A stretch of 9,050 bases of DNA. It comes from Thermoplasmata archaeon. GTDB lineage: Archaea; Thermoplasmatota; Thermoplasmata; Thermoplasmatales; Thermoplasmataceae. The notes beneath the pieces were generated by a model. It saw only the letters and a list, made by a program, of their open reading frames with translations. It made no database searches and was not told the DNA's origin. Location: assembly GCA_021792045.1 (NCBI GenBank), contig JAJYVJ010000066.1:1-9050 (forward strand). The letters are read 5' to 3'. Of the stretch, positions 1 to 6,530 are shown one piece after another (position 1 is the stretch's first letter; each line of letters opens with the position of its first letter). The position numbers and the translations under genes were made by a program.

Positions 1-376
1 CTGCCGATGCCTTTTCGTTCGCGTAATTCTCAAAATCCTTCAGAATTCTCAGCGGGATCTCCAGGTGGCTTTCAAGCATTTCCCCAAAATGGATTGGTTT
101 TTTAATGCTGTCCACGGCAAATCCTCCCACAGTAACTATGAGATTATCGATCCTGCCTTCAATCTCTTCGGCTTTCCTGAACATATCCGCTACCCCTGGA
201 TCGGTCCCGGGATCAGCGATGAGGCAACTAACTTTCCCAAAGGGTGAGAGTTGTTCCTTGAGTTTCTTTCCCCTATCCTCATTCCTTGTGGTGACGATCA
301 CGGAATCACCGCGTCTGAGAAGACTGTACGCAACGTTTATGCCAAGATTACCGGCACCCACTATCAGCGTTTGCAT
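1..376 (-). CDS. SDR-like NAD(P)-binding protein, C-terminus beyond window
   Basis: The first 125 residues of a Rossmann-fold protein are visible; the rest lies left of the window. The N-terminus LIVGAGNLG has the glycine-rich dinucleotide loop (G7, G9, G12). Arg31 after the second strand (VIVTTRN) suggests NADP(H) rather than NADH. Asp55 (IADPG) and the strand NLIVTVGGF at residues 78-86 occupy the places of the adenine-contacting Asp and the NNAG strand of short-chain dehydrogenases/reductases. The loop is GxGxxG rather than the classical SDR TGxxxGxG, so this may be an atypical or non-catalytic SDR. The Ser-Tyr-Lys catalytic region is outside the window, so no substrate can be proposed. 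The ATG start is fixed by an in-frame TGA two codons upstream and a TATA box 25 bases before it. The gene is divergent from the ATPase gene to its right. Seen: glycine loop and frame. Inferred: SDR family. Confidence 0.7.
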   Translation of the reverse strand, partial: MQTLIVGAGNLGINVAYSLLRRGDSVIVTTRNEDRGKKLKEQLSPFGKVSCLIADPGTDPGVADMFRKAEEIEGRIDNLIVTVGGFAVDSIKKPIHFGEMLESHLEIPLRILKDFENYANEKASA

Positions 377-397
377 ATATCACATAGAAATTATTGG

Positions 398-405
398 TAT
401 AAAAG
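398..405 (-). promoter_or_regulatory. TATA box of the SDR-like gene
   Basis: On the minus strand the sequence reads CTTTTATA, centred about 25 bases before the ATG at 376. This is the spacing expected for an archaeal leaderless transcript starting at or next to the start codon. No ribosome binding site is visible. Confidence 0.6.
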
Positions 406-493
406 TGATTCCTAATTTCTCAAAGAAACTGGATACTCCGTTGTTTGCGGCTTATCCATAGAAAACCTGGATTGAGGTATAGTTCGAAAGGAT

Positions 494-510
494 AGAAAGT
501 GCTTTTATTA
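494..510 (+). promoter_or_regulatory. BRE/TATA promoter of the ATPase gene
   Basis: A purine-rich BRE (AGAAAGTG) is followed by CTTTTATTA, centred about 28 bases before the ATG at 534. This matches an archaeal core promoter with a leaderless or nearly leaderless transcript and supports the chosen start. It lies in the 157-base divergent spacer shared with the SDR-like gene. Confidence 0.6.
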
Positions 511-533
511 CGTACCCGGTATTTACCCGTTTC

Positions 534-2495
534 ATGTACAGTTACAGAAAAGCTCTCAATAATGACACCAGAGATCTCAATGCGTCTATGCCTGAAAGTG
601 AATTCAATCGACTGCTCGCTGGCGTCCTGGATAAGGGAGCAGGGCATGCATTCATAGTAGGAAAAACAGGCACCGGGAAGTCAAACATGCTTTCGCTGAT
701 TATTGAGTATCTTGAGAGCCGGGCAGGAAATATAGTGATCCTTGACCCGCATGCCCAGGTTTCCGATCACGCAATCCTTACCAACAGGCAAAAGGAACTT
801 GTATTCCTCACTGGTCATGATTATCCTGGATCTGAATCTCTCTACACAGGTATCAATGTCCTCGACACGTCAGGAAATGCGAGCGATACGGTTACTATAA
901 CGGAGTGGCTGAGAGACACCATCTCCTCTGAAGACATCATTTCACATGGCACATGGGGACCGCGGTTGGAGGTTATCCTTGGTCCACTGCTTATGGAGTG
1001 CATGCGTGTTGTTCCTGGGATTACACTGAAACAATTTCAGTCCCTGCTCCTGGATCGCAAAGGCATGTCAAAAATCCTCGATAAATCTTCGAATACGGAT
1101 CTAAAGGCATTTATCGGGACTCAGATGAAGGATACCAGGACCTGGCTGGACATGGTATCAAGCACGATAAACAAGCTCATGCCAATGCTGGAAAATCAGG
1201 AACTTATGAGGATAATCTCAAACCCTGACAACCATAAACTTGACATTGATGGTTCAATTGGAAGGAATAATTCGTTAATTATTATTGATCAATCTGCATC
1301 TGGCATCGGGCCATCAGGGTACAGGATAGCGTCTGTTCTTGTCTTATCAAAAATATGGAACACGCTGGTAAGATCCGGCCCTACAGAAAAGAGGACATAT
1401 GTTATCATCGATGAAGCGCATTACTTTTCAGAGAAGCTGATAGAGACCCTTCTGTCCGAAGGCAGGAAATATGGCGTCGTATTGATTCTCTCCTATCAGT
1501 TCCTTTCACAACTCACCAAGAGAGGGGTTGCATCATTGCTCGGCAACATCAGAAACATGTTTGTTTTTGCCTGTTCGAACGAGGATGCAGTTCTGATTGC
1601 CAGGAACATTGGCGATGAAAAGCGTGCAAAGATGCTCGCAGATATTCTCTCAGGCCAGTCCGGCCATTCAGCAACATTCTTCTCAACCTCATCCGGACAT
1701 TTCATGGGACCGAAGACAATAATTCCTCCTAAAACAGATGCATCAATAATGGACGATGAAATCCATTCAAGAAAGGTAGAATCAATTCTGAAAAACGGCA
1801 CAGTCATCTCAGATACTAAGTTTAGTGCAGAAAATACCATTTCAGATCATGAAAGGATAGTGCTTGAATTGAAGGAACTCATGAGCACTAAGGGTTTCGC
1901 CTGTTTAACTGGAGAAGCAAGAGGTCCAGTTATACCCGACCTGATCGCAGAAGCCGGCCTCAAAAGGATATATTTTGAGGTTGAGATATCTGATCTTGAT
2001 AACACATTCAGGATTGCAAAAAAACTAATGGATTATGACAAAGAGAAGCTCGTCTTTGTCACCAGAAAAGAGGATGTAAACAAGCTTATAAAACTGCTAG
2101 GGAGGATATTTAATATGACTGTTCAAGGCGGCATTTACGAGCGAGCTGGAAAACGCATTCTTAAAAACGACGTCCTATCTTCAATATTCCATGTTTATAT
2201 CATGTCTGTAAACAAGGATGAGGTTCTTATACACAATGGGTCCGATCTGGTCAAGTTTACCCAGAACCAGCTAAACCTTGATCCATTCTTCATTCGAAGA
2301 GTGAAGAGCATGTCGTATCCTGCACTGCGAATTTCAATACTAAGGGCATTGGCTGAAGGCAGAATAAACGATCTTTCATCCCTTGTCACTTCGGGTGGCA
2401 GAGGTTTTGATAAAGCTGAATTAAACAGATTTGCACAATCATTGGCTAAGGAGGGCAGGAAAGACATCGATATCAATGCCATCCTGGGTATTTGA
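534..2495 (+). CDS. HerA/VirB4-type ATPase with C-terminal PD-(D/E)xK-like domain
   Basis: This 653-residue protein is a RecA-fold P-loop ATPase of the HerA/FtsK/VirB4 (DUF87) class, which pump or unwind DNA, usually as hexamers. Walker A is GKTGTGKS at residues 43-50. Walker B is YVIIDEAH, with Asp293-Glu294. A Ser-Tyr-Gln motif at 320-322 sits where HerA-type enzymes have their sensor glutamine. The HAS-barrel of classical HerA is absent, because the P-loop begins only 43 residues in. Residues about 435-530 predict as helix, strand, Pro468-Asp469, strand with Glu482-Val-Glu484, helix, strand, helix, which is the restriction-endonuclease core order, with Glu instead of the usual Lys. Residues 600-653 are helical and could be a winged helix. 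No NurA or Mre11 gene is adjacent, so this is probably not the recombination HerA; a defence or mobile-element role is inferred. The ATPase call is secure. The nuclease call is tentative. Confidence 0.85.
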   Translation: MYSYRKALNNDTRDLNASMPESEFNRLLAGVLDKGAGHAFIVGKTGTGKSNMLSLIIEYLESRAGNIVILDPHAQVSDHAILTNRQKELVFLTGHDYPGSESLYTGINVLDTSGNASDTVTITEWLRDTISSEDIISHGTWGPRLEVILGPLLMECMRVVPGITLKQFQSLLLDRKGMSKILDKSSNTDLKAFIGTQMKDTRTWLDMVSSTINKLMPMLENQELMRIISNPDNHKLDIDGSIGRNNSLIIIDQSASGIGPSGYRIASVLVLSKIWNTLVRSGPTEKRTYVIIDEAHYFSEKLIETLLSEGRKYGVVLILSYQFLSQLTKRGVASLLGNIRNMFVFACSNEDAVLIARNIGDEKRAKMLADILSGQSGHSATFFSTSSGHFMGPKTIIPPKTDASIMDDEIHSRKVESILKNGTVISDTKFSAENTISDHERIVLELKELMSTKGFACLTGEARGPVIPDLIAEAGLKRIYFEVEISDLDNTFRIAKKLMDYDKEKLVFVTRKEDVNKLIKLLGRIFNMTVQGGIYERAGKRILKNDVLSSIFHVYIMSVNKDEVLIHNGSDLVKFTQNQLNLDPFFIRRVKSMSYPALRISILRALAEGRINDLSSLVTSGGRGFDKAELNRFAQSLAKEGRKDIDINAILGI

Positions 2496-2574
2496 GCCCT
2501 ACTATAGCATCTACCTGGAATGGAGACATCGCTGCAGTAAATTTCATCTCCGTCCTTTAAGGCAAGAATATTCA

Positions 2575-2580
2575 TTTTTT
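2575..2580 (+). terminator. oligo-T tract after the ATPase gene
   Basis: A run of six T residues lies 80 bases after the ATPase stop codon and just before the next promoter. Archaeal RNA polymerase can terminate on T-tracts without a hairpin, so this is a plausible 3' end. It is weak evidence on its own. Confidence 0.3.
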
Positions 2581-2600
2581 ACATAATTTCTCACACAATC

Positions 2601-2618
2601 GACAGAAAATCTTTAATA
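2601..2618 (+). promoter_or_regulatory. BRE/TATA promoter of the haem-oxygenase-like oxidase gene
   Basis: GACAGAAAAT followed by CTTTAATA is a good archaeal BRE/TATA pair. The TATA centre is about 32 bases before the ATG at 2647, which allows a leader of a few bases at most. A second AT-rich element (CTATTTAATAA) at 2623-2633 is too close to the start to be the main box. Confidence 0.55.
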
Positions 2619-2646
2619 GTGGCTATTTAATAATAGTCTGATAAAA

Positions 2647-3339
2647 ATGCAGGAATATGGAAAAGAAGATTTTTACAAGACTGCATATGGATTTGTAAAG
2701 AGGCACAGCGCGACTAATAACGCTTTTATAGATAGATTTGCGAAAGGAGATATATCGGAGTCCGAATTCCTGAGATTTTCGGTTGAATTCTTCCATTTTA
2801 CAAGGGAGTGGGTCGCAATACTTTCCACGTTGCTGGTCAATACGCCAGACGAGTCTGATGCTGCCAACCTCACTACTATTCTTGTGTCGGAGCTTGGAGA
2901 CAATGATCCAAAGAAAAGGCACGAACTGCTTTACAGGAAGTACCTGCGCAGCATTGGTCTAAGACCAGAGGATCTTGTCAAGAAGGAACAGTTGAAGACA
3001 ACAAAAGCCTGGCTCGATGGAATGAGAAACTACTTTGCTGGAGATCATTTTGAGGCTCTGGGCGCAGAATTCGGTCTAGAAAACATGGCTATTCCTATGT
3101 GGGACAAGATACTTGCCGGTTTCAACGTATATTTTAAGAAGAATCCAAAATATGCAAAGGCAGACATAGAATATTTCACTTTTCACAGGGAACTTGAAAT
3201 TCATCATGAAGAGGCAATGGAAGATGTTCTGGGAACGCATAAGGACGATCTTGATGTCAGGGAAAAATTCATGACCGGAATAGATGGGATTCTTAAACTG
3301 GAAACAGATTTTTGGCTCGGTTTAGCCGATAAAAAGTAG
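2647..3339 (+). CDS. haem-oxygenase-like di-iron oxidase (TenA/PqqC/CADD superfamily)
   Basis: This all-helical protein of 230 residues has the length of the haem-oxygenase-like superfamily that includes TenA (thiamine salvage), PqqC and the di-iron enzymes CADD, UndA and BesC. The metal-binding pattern of the di-iron branch is visible: Glu82 and His92 in SELGDNDPKKRHELLY, Glu141 or Glu145 in the next long helix, and His180, Glu184 and His187 in FHRELEIHHEE. The last triplet has the 4+3 spacing of the H-x3-D-x2-H ligands I recall for CADD, with Glu for Asp. The active-site cysteine of classical TenA is absent; I see no Cys in the protein. A TenA thiaminase or a cofactor-free PqqC is therefore less likely than an iron-dependent oxidase. 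There is no signal peptide, so it is cytosolic. The substrate is unknown and no thiamine, PQQ or folate genes adjoin. The family call is firm; the di-iron assignment rests on motif reading. Confidence 0.8.
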   Translation: MQEYGKEDFYKTAYGFVKRHSATNNAFIDRFAKGDISESEFLRFSVEFFHFTREWVAILSTLLVNTPDESDAANLTTILVSELGDNDPKKRHELLYRKYLRSIGLRPEDLVKKEQLKTTKAWLDGMRNYFAGDHFEALGAEFGLENMAIPMWDKILAGFNVYFKKNPKYAKADIEYFTFHRELEIHHEEAMEDVLGTHKDDLDVREKFMTGIDGILKLETDFWLGLADKK

Positions 3340-3400
3340 GTATGTGATAAATAAAACATTCCTCACTGTTGGAAATCTGTTTCTTATTTTACATATTAAT

Positions 3401-3419
3401 GAACCAATCATTTGGATTC
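3401..3419 (+). repeat. imperfect hairpin downstream of the oxidase gene
   Basis: The arms GAACCAA and TTGGATTC pair over seven base pairs with one bulged T and a TCAT loop, about 60 bases after the stop codon at 3339. It could protect or end the oxidase transcript. No T-run follows it directly, so its role is open. Confidence 0.3.
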
Positions 3420-3469
3420 TATGCTAGATATTCGTTTTGAAAGCAGCATATAACTTGGATTTTTGTGGA

Positions 3470-3486
3470 CGGAAAAGTAATAAAAG
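3470..3486 (+). promoter_or_regulatory. BRE/TATA promoter of the 77-residue protein gene
   Basis: The sequence ACGGAAAAG followed by TAATAAAA is a purine-rich BRE plus TATA element centred about 26 bases before the ATG at 3507. This favours that ATG over the TTG codon immediately before it at 3504. Confidence 0.55.
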
Positions 3487-3506
3487 ATTGAATAATCACT
3501 GGTTTG

Positions 3507-3740
3507 ATGAATAATAACTCATATGCAAATGTTGAAGCTGGTTCTGCCGATGTTTCTTATTGCGATCGTATTCAGGAAATAATCATTACCACCGCTGAGG
3601 GCAGGAAGGAAAGAATAGAACGTGGCATAGCATATGGGTTATGCGTCGAAGCCATCCGATCAGGTGTTCTTTTAAAGGATCTGGTCAAGAACAGGATCGA
3701 GCCCGAAACTGTAGATATTGAAATCAAAAGATGGTATTGA
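3507..3740 (+). CDS. small protein of unknown function, 77 residues
   Basis: I do not recognise this protein. It is hydrophilic with no membrane segment or signal peptide and a single pair of cysteines set well apart. After a polar N-terminal tail it has a charged, probably helical stretch (RIQEIIITTAEGRKERIERG), a hydrophobic helix around AYGLCVEAIRSGVLLKDLV, and a C-terminal end of IEIKRWY. The ATG at 3507 is preferred because a TATA box lies 26 bases upstream; a TTG directly in front would add one residue. It stands alone between a promoter and a strong run of T-tracts, which supports a real monocistronic gene. Codon use resembles the neighbouring genes. A small regulator or a toxin-antitoxin component is conceivable, but no partner is next to it and no DNA-binding motif is clear. 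Confidence 0.7.
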   Translation: MNNNSYANVEAGSADVSYCDRIQEIIITTAEGRKERIERGIAYGLCVEAIRSGVLLKDLVKNRIEPETVDIEIKRWY

Positions 3741-3798
3741 AAATTAAGTCCTTTTTACTCAATGGTCTCCGAAGAAGGTTTTGCTTTGCCGCATGGTC

Positions 3799-3832
3799 CT
3801 TTATTTTTTTAGAAAGTCTTTTTTGTATTTTT
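3799..3832 (+). terminator. cluster of three oligo-T tracts
   Basis: T-tracts of seven, six and five residues occur within 34 bases, starting about 60 bases after the stop of the 77-residue protein gene. There is no strong hairpin. This is the typical form of archaeal transcription termination signals and insulates the peptidase promoter that follows. Confidence 0.6.
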
Positions 3833-3853
3833 GTAGTTCTTGCCGATAATAAT

Positions 3854-3869
3854 GTGAAAATTTATCATA
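3854..3869 (+). promoter_or_regulatory. BRE/TATA promoter of the M13 peptidase gene
   Basis: GTGAAAA (BRE) followed by TTTATCATA (TATA) is centred 24 bases before the ATG at 3889. This fits leaderless transcription and fixes the start. No Shine-Dalgarno sequence precedes the ATG. Confidence 0.6.
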
Positions 3870-3888
3870 TGTAACGCCTTCACGTATA

Positions 3889-5901
3889 ATGGCAGCGTCA
3901 AAAAAAAATCTTAGCAGCACAAAGAAGATTTCCAAAATAAAAGATGATGAGGTGGGTTTTGCCGTTTCAAATATGGATTTAAAGGCTGATCCGATCAGTG
4001 ACTTCTATATTTATGCTAATGGTACCTGGTTAAAAAACCATAAGATACCCGAGGACAAGGTTTCTTTCGGTTCCTTCAACCAGCTTTATGAGAAGAACCA
4101 AATGGCACTAAAGGAAATACTCGAAAGCTGCTCGAAGAAGACAAAGAGGACACCGATTGAAGCAATGTGTGGAGACTTCTACAAATCTTTTATGGATACC
4201 AGGACTATAGAAAAGGAGAAGGTTTCACCCATCGAACCTTATCTGGAAGTTGCGAAGAACATAAAGAGCGCAAAGGATGCAATAAAAGCCGCAGCTAAAC
4301 TGGATAGGATTGGCATTCAGAGCTTCCTTGGCGGATCCAATAGCTTTCTTCCAAGAAAATCTATGCCTGACAGGAAAGACAGCTCTACCTATGCTTTCTA
4401 TATGAATCAGGGTGGCCTATCACTGCCGGATCGCAGCTACTATCTGGATAAGAAATTCGAGCAAGTATTAAGCAAATACTCCAAGCATCTAGAAACAATG
4501 TTCAGGTTCTTTGGTTATAGCAGGAAGGATGCAGTCTCCGCAAGAGATGCGGTGCTTTCAATAGAGAGAGAACTTGCATCTGCAAGCAGGTCGAGAGCTG
4601 ACTTGCGAGATCAAGAGAAGAACTATAACAAAATCTCCGTGAAAGAACTTGTGAGGAAACACAAGAACTTTGATTTTCAGCTTTATCTGAAGACATTGAA
4701 GGTGCCCTCAGTTGATTACGTCATAGTAGGCCAACCCGAATTTCTGCAGAGGCTTGACAGGATCCTGAAAGAAGAGGATCCATCAACTTTATCCTTCTAC
4801 TTGCAGTGGAAAGTTATGAACTACTTTGCACCATATCTGCATGAGAAAATAGCTGATGAAAACTTCAGCTTCTTCCGCAAGACACTCGTGGGCCAGGTAG
4901 AACAGGAACCACGCTGGAAGAGGGCAGTCACATTGATAGATGCCACGATTGGTGAAGCCCTTGGATCTCTTTATGTAGAAAAGTACTTTACCTATGAGAC
5001 CAGGAAACGCATGGAAGTAATGCTTGAAGATATCAAAGAAGTTTTTAAGGACAGACTCGAGAACCTACCATGGATGACTCAGGAAACGAAGAAGAGGGCA
5101 CTACTGAAGTTTTCTATGTTTAGGGCGAAAATTGGACATCCTGAGAAGTTCAGAGAATATCGGAACGTAAAGATAGACAAAAAGCACCTGATAAATAACA
5201 TAGTAAGTGCGTCCTCATCCGAAATTGAACGTCAGATATCAAGGATTGGAAAGAAGGTTGACAGGAAGGAATGGATGATGACACCTCCAACAGTGAACGC
5301 ATATTTCAATCCAAGCGGAAATGAAATTGTCTTTCCAGCGGGAATAATCCAGCCTCCATTCTTTAATCCTGATCTGGATGATGCCGTAAACTATGGCGCC
5401 ATTGGGGGTGTTATAGCACATGAGATCACCCATGGTTTTGATGACCAGGGCAGGCAATATGATGAGGAAGGAAACCTGAAAAACTGGTGGGGAAAATCCG
5501 ATCTGAAAAAGTTCAATGATGCAGCCGAAAGCGTCGCCAAGCTTTATGGGTCAAAGGAGTCTGTGCCTGGGTTTAAGGTGGACGGCAAACTGACACTTGG
5601 AGAGAACATTGCAGATCTAGGAGCAATCAGGATTGCCTTCGAAGCTCTGGAAAGGCATCTCGAGAGGAACCCGAAGTTGAACAAGAAGATCGACGGATTT
5701 ACACCAGAACAAAGATTCTTCCTCTCCTGGGCCAATATATGGAGAGGCCTCACAAGGGAAGAAGAGGCAAAAAGGCGTGTAACTATAGATCCACACGCTC
5801 CAAACCATTTAAGAGGTTCTCTACCTCCGATGAATCACCCCAAATTTGAGGAAACTTTTGGTGGAAAGAAACCAAGAGCTGAAAAAATAGGCGTGTGGTA
5901 G
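3889..5901 (+). CDS. M13 family (neprilysin/PepO-type) zinc metallopeptidase
   Basis: The 670-residue length is normal for M13 peptidases, which cut oligopeptides inside a large closed cavity. All hallmarks are present. The zinc site is HEITH (His511, Glu512, His515) plus Glu572 in GENIAD, with Asp576 beyond it. The substrate-binding NAYF is at 470-473, followed by NPSGNEIVFPAG. His636 and Arg642 in DPHAPNHLRG match neprilysin His711 and Arg717 in spacing. The N-terminal M13 domain begins with DPISDFYIYANGTWLKNHKIP, and the protein ends in GVW like the family's terminal Trp. There is no signal peptide or transmembrane anchor, and only two cysteines are seen, so it is probably a cytosolic peptidase that finishes peptide breakdown. 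It has its own promoter. It converges on mscL with a ten-base gap and a shared hairpin. Bacterial origin by transfer is plausible but not shown. Confidence 0.95.
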   Translation: MAASKKNLSSTKKISKIKDDEVGFAVSNMDLKADPISDFYIYANGTWLKNHKIPEDKVSFGSFNQLYEKNQMALKEILESCSKKTKRTPIEAMCGDFYKSFMDTRTIEKEKVSPIEPYLEVAKNIKSAKDAIKAAAKLDRIGIQSFLGGSNSFLPRKSMPDRKDSSTYAFYMNQGGLSLPDRSYYLDKKFEQVLSKYSKHLETMFRFFGYSRKDAVSARDAVLSIERELASASRSRADLRDQEKNYNKISVKELVRKHKNFDFQLYLKTLKVPSVDYVIVGQPEFLQRLDRILKEEDPSTLSFYLQWKVMNYFAPYLHEKIADENFSFFRKTLVGQVEQEPRWKRAVTLIDATIGEALGSLYVEKYFTYETRKRMEVMLEDIKEVFKDRLENLPWMTQETKKRALLKFSMFRAKIGHPEKFREYRNVKIDKKHLINNIVSASSSEIERQISRIGKKVDRKEWMMTPPTVNAYFNPSGNEIVFPAGIIQPPFFNPDLDDAVNYGAIGGVIAHEITHGFDDQGRQYDEEGNLKNWWGKSDLKKFNDAAESVAKLYGSKESVPGFKVDGKLTLGENIADLGAIRIAFEALERHLERNPKLNKKIDGFTPEQRFFLSWANIWRGLTREEEAKRRVTIDPHAPNHLRGSLPPMNHPKFEETFGGKKPRAEKIGVW

Positions 5902-5919
5902 TCTAAATAGACTACACAC
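5893..5919. terminator. shared hairpin between convergent M13 peptidase and mscL genes
   Basis: TAGTCTA (5899-5905) pairs perfectly with TAGACTA (5908-5914) around two A residues, and the stem continues as GTGTG (5893-5897) with CACAC (5915-5919), leaving G5898 bulged. The peptidase stop TAG (5899-5901) and the mscL stop (5912-5914, minus) sit in opposite arms. A T-rich run (5920-5931) follows on the plus strand, so it resembles an intrinsic terminator for the peptidase transcript. On the minus strand the same stem could stabilise or end the mscL mRNA. Confidence 0.6.
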
Positions 5920-6307
5920 TCTTTTTTCTTTTTACCTTTGGCATACTGCTTGACATCTTTACTATTAGAAAGATCACGAATGCAACTATCACAAACGTAA
6001 TAACTGCGTTAATGAATTCTCCAAATAAGAATGGTCCCACAGCAATGCTCTGCCATGATACACCACTTGGCGTGGCATATTGTATTATTGGCATTATCAA
6101 GTCTGTCACCATAGCCTGAATAAGTATCCCTAGATAGATAGCCAGGATAAAAGCAACCGCCATGCCCAACACTTTGTAGGTCGACAGAAACGCCCTGAAT
6201 TCCTTGATCAATCCTTTTGGTTTTGGTGGCGGTGGCGACGGAGGCTTTGGTGTCAGCAAATCAGTTATCTTTTTCAGTTCAGCTAGTATTTGGTCTGAAT
6301 TGTCCAT
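5912..6307 (-). CDS. mscL: large-conductance mechanosensitive channel, MscL family
   Basis: MscL forms a homopentameric membrane pore that opens under membrane tension and releases solutes during osmotic down-shock. In this 131-residue protein the family's amphipathic N-terminal helix is LIKEFRAFL (33-41). TM1 follows at about 47-70 and ends in VTDLIMPII, the equivalent of E. coli VADIIMP. TM2 is at about 95-117 (FGEFINAVITFVIVAFVIFLIVK), with a short basic tail after it. A periplasmic-type loop containing Trp85 lies between the helices. Unusual is an extra N-terminal part: a predicted helix (DQILAELKKITDLL, 5-18) and a proline-rich linker at 19-31, while the C-terminal helical bundle typical of bacterial MscL is missing. 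The ATG at 6307 is supported by a TATA box 24 bases upstream. It is convergent with the M13 peptidase gene. Confidence 0.88.
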   Translation of the reverse strand: MDNSDQILAELKKITDLLTPKPPSPPPPKPKGLIKEFRAFLSTYKVLGMAVAFILAIYLGILIQAMVTDLIMPIIQYATPSGVSWQSIAVGPFLFGEFINAVITFVIVAFVIFLIVKMSSSMPKVKRKKSV

Positions 6308-6324
6308 TAGAATAAATAATCAGC

Positions 6325-6336
6325 AAATATATAAGG
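6325..6336 (-). promoter_or_regulatory. TATA box of mscL
   Basis: On the minus strand CCTTATATATTT lies about 24 bases before the mscL ATG at 6307. The sequence upstream of it is pyrimidine-rich, so the BRE is poor, but the spacing fits a leaderless transcript. Confidence 0.5.
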
Positions 6337-6461
6337 AAACGCACTAAAATTATTTTTTAAGGATATTAGAACAATGTCATATTAACGTAGCAAAATGCTA
6401 AGACACATTATATAGATTAAAAAACCGGACTGTTTATCAACCCAAATAAAAAACTGGAAAG

Positions 6462-6475
6462 TTAAAAATTTTTAA
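6462..6475. repeat. 14-base perfect AT palindrome
   Basis: TTAAAAATTTTTAA is perfectly self-complementary and lies in the 223-base spacer between the mscL start and the FAS1 gene stop, about 55 bases after the FAS1 stop codon. On the minus strand its T-tract could serve as the FAS1 gene's terminator. The rest of the spacer is AT-rich and holds no gene that I can support. Confidence 0.4.
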
Positions 6476-6530
6476 TAAATGAATTAGTCAATATTTGATA
6501 AATAGTGTATACATATTACAGGAATAAGAT

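Noticed and set aside
105..461. Plus-strand frame of 118 codons opposite the SDR-like gene.
   Set aside because: It is antisense to a minus-strand gene with a clear NAD(P)-binding motif and promoter, and shows no family features.
2195..2575. A 126-codon minus-strand frame overlapping the end of the ATPase gene and the spacer after it.
   Set aside because: Most of it lies antisense to the well-supported ATPase C-terminus, it has no convincing promoter, and its sequence resembles no family. The first 25 codons in the spacer look protein-like but are too short to judge.
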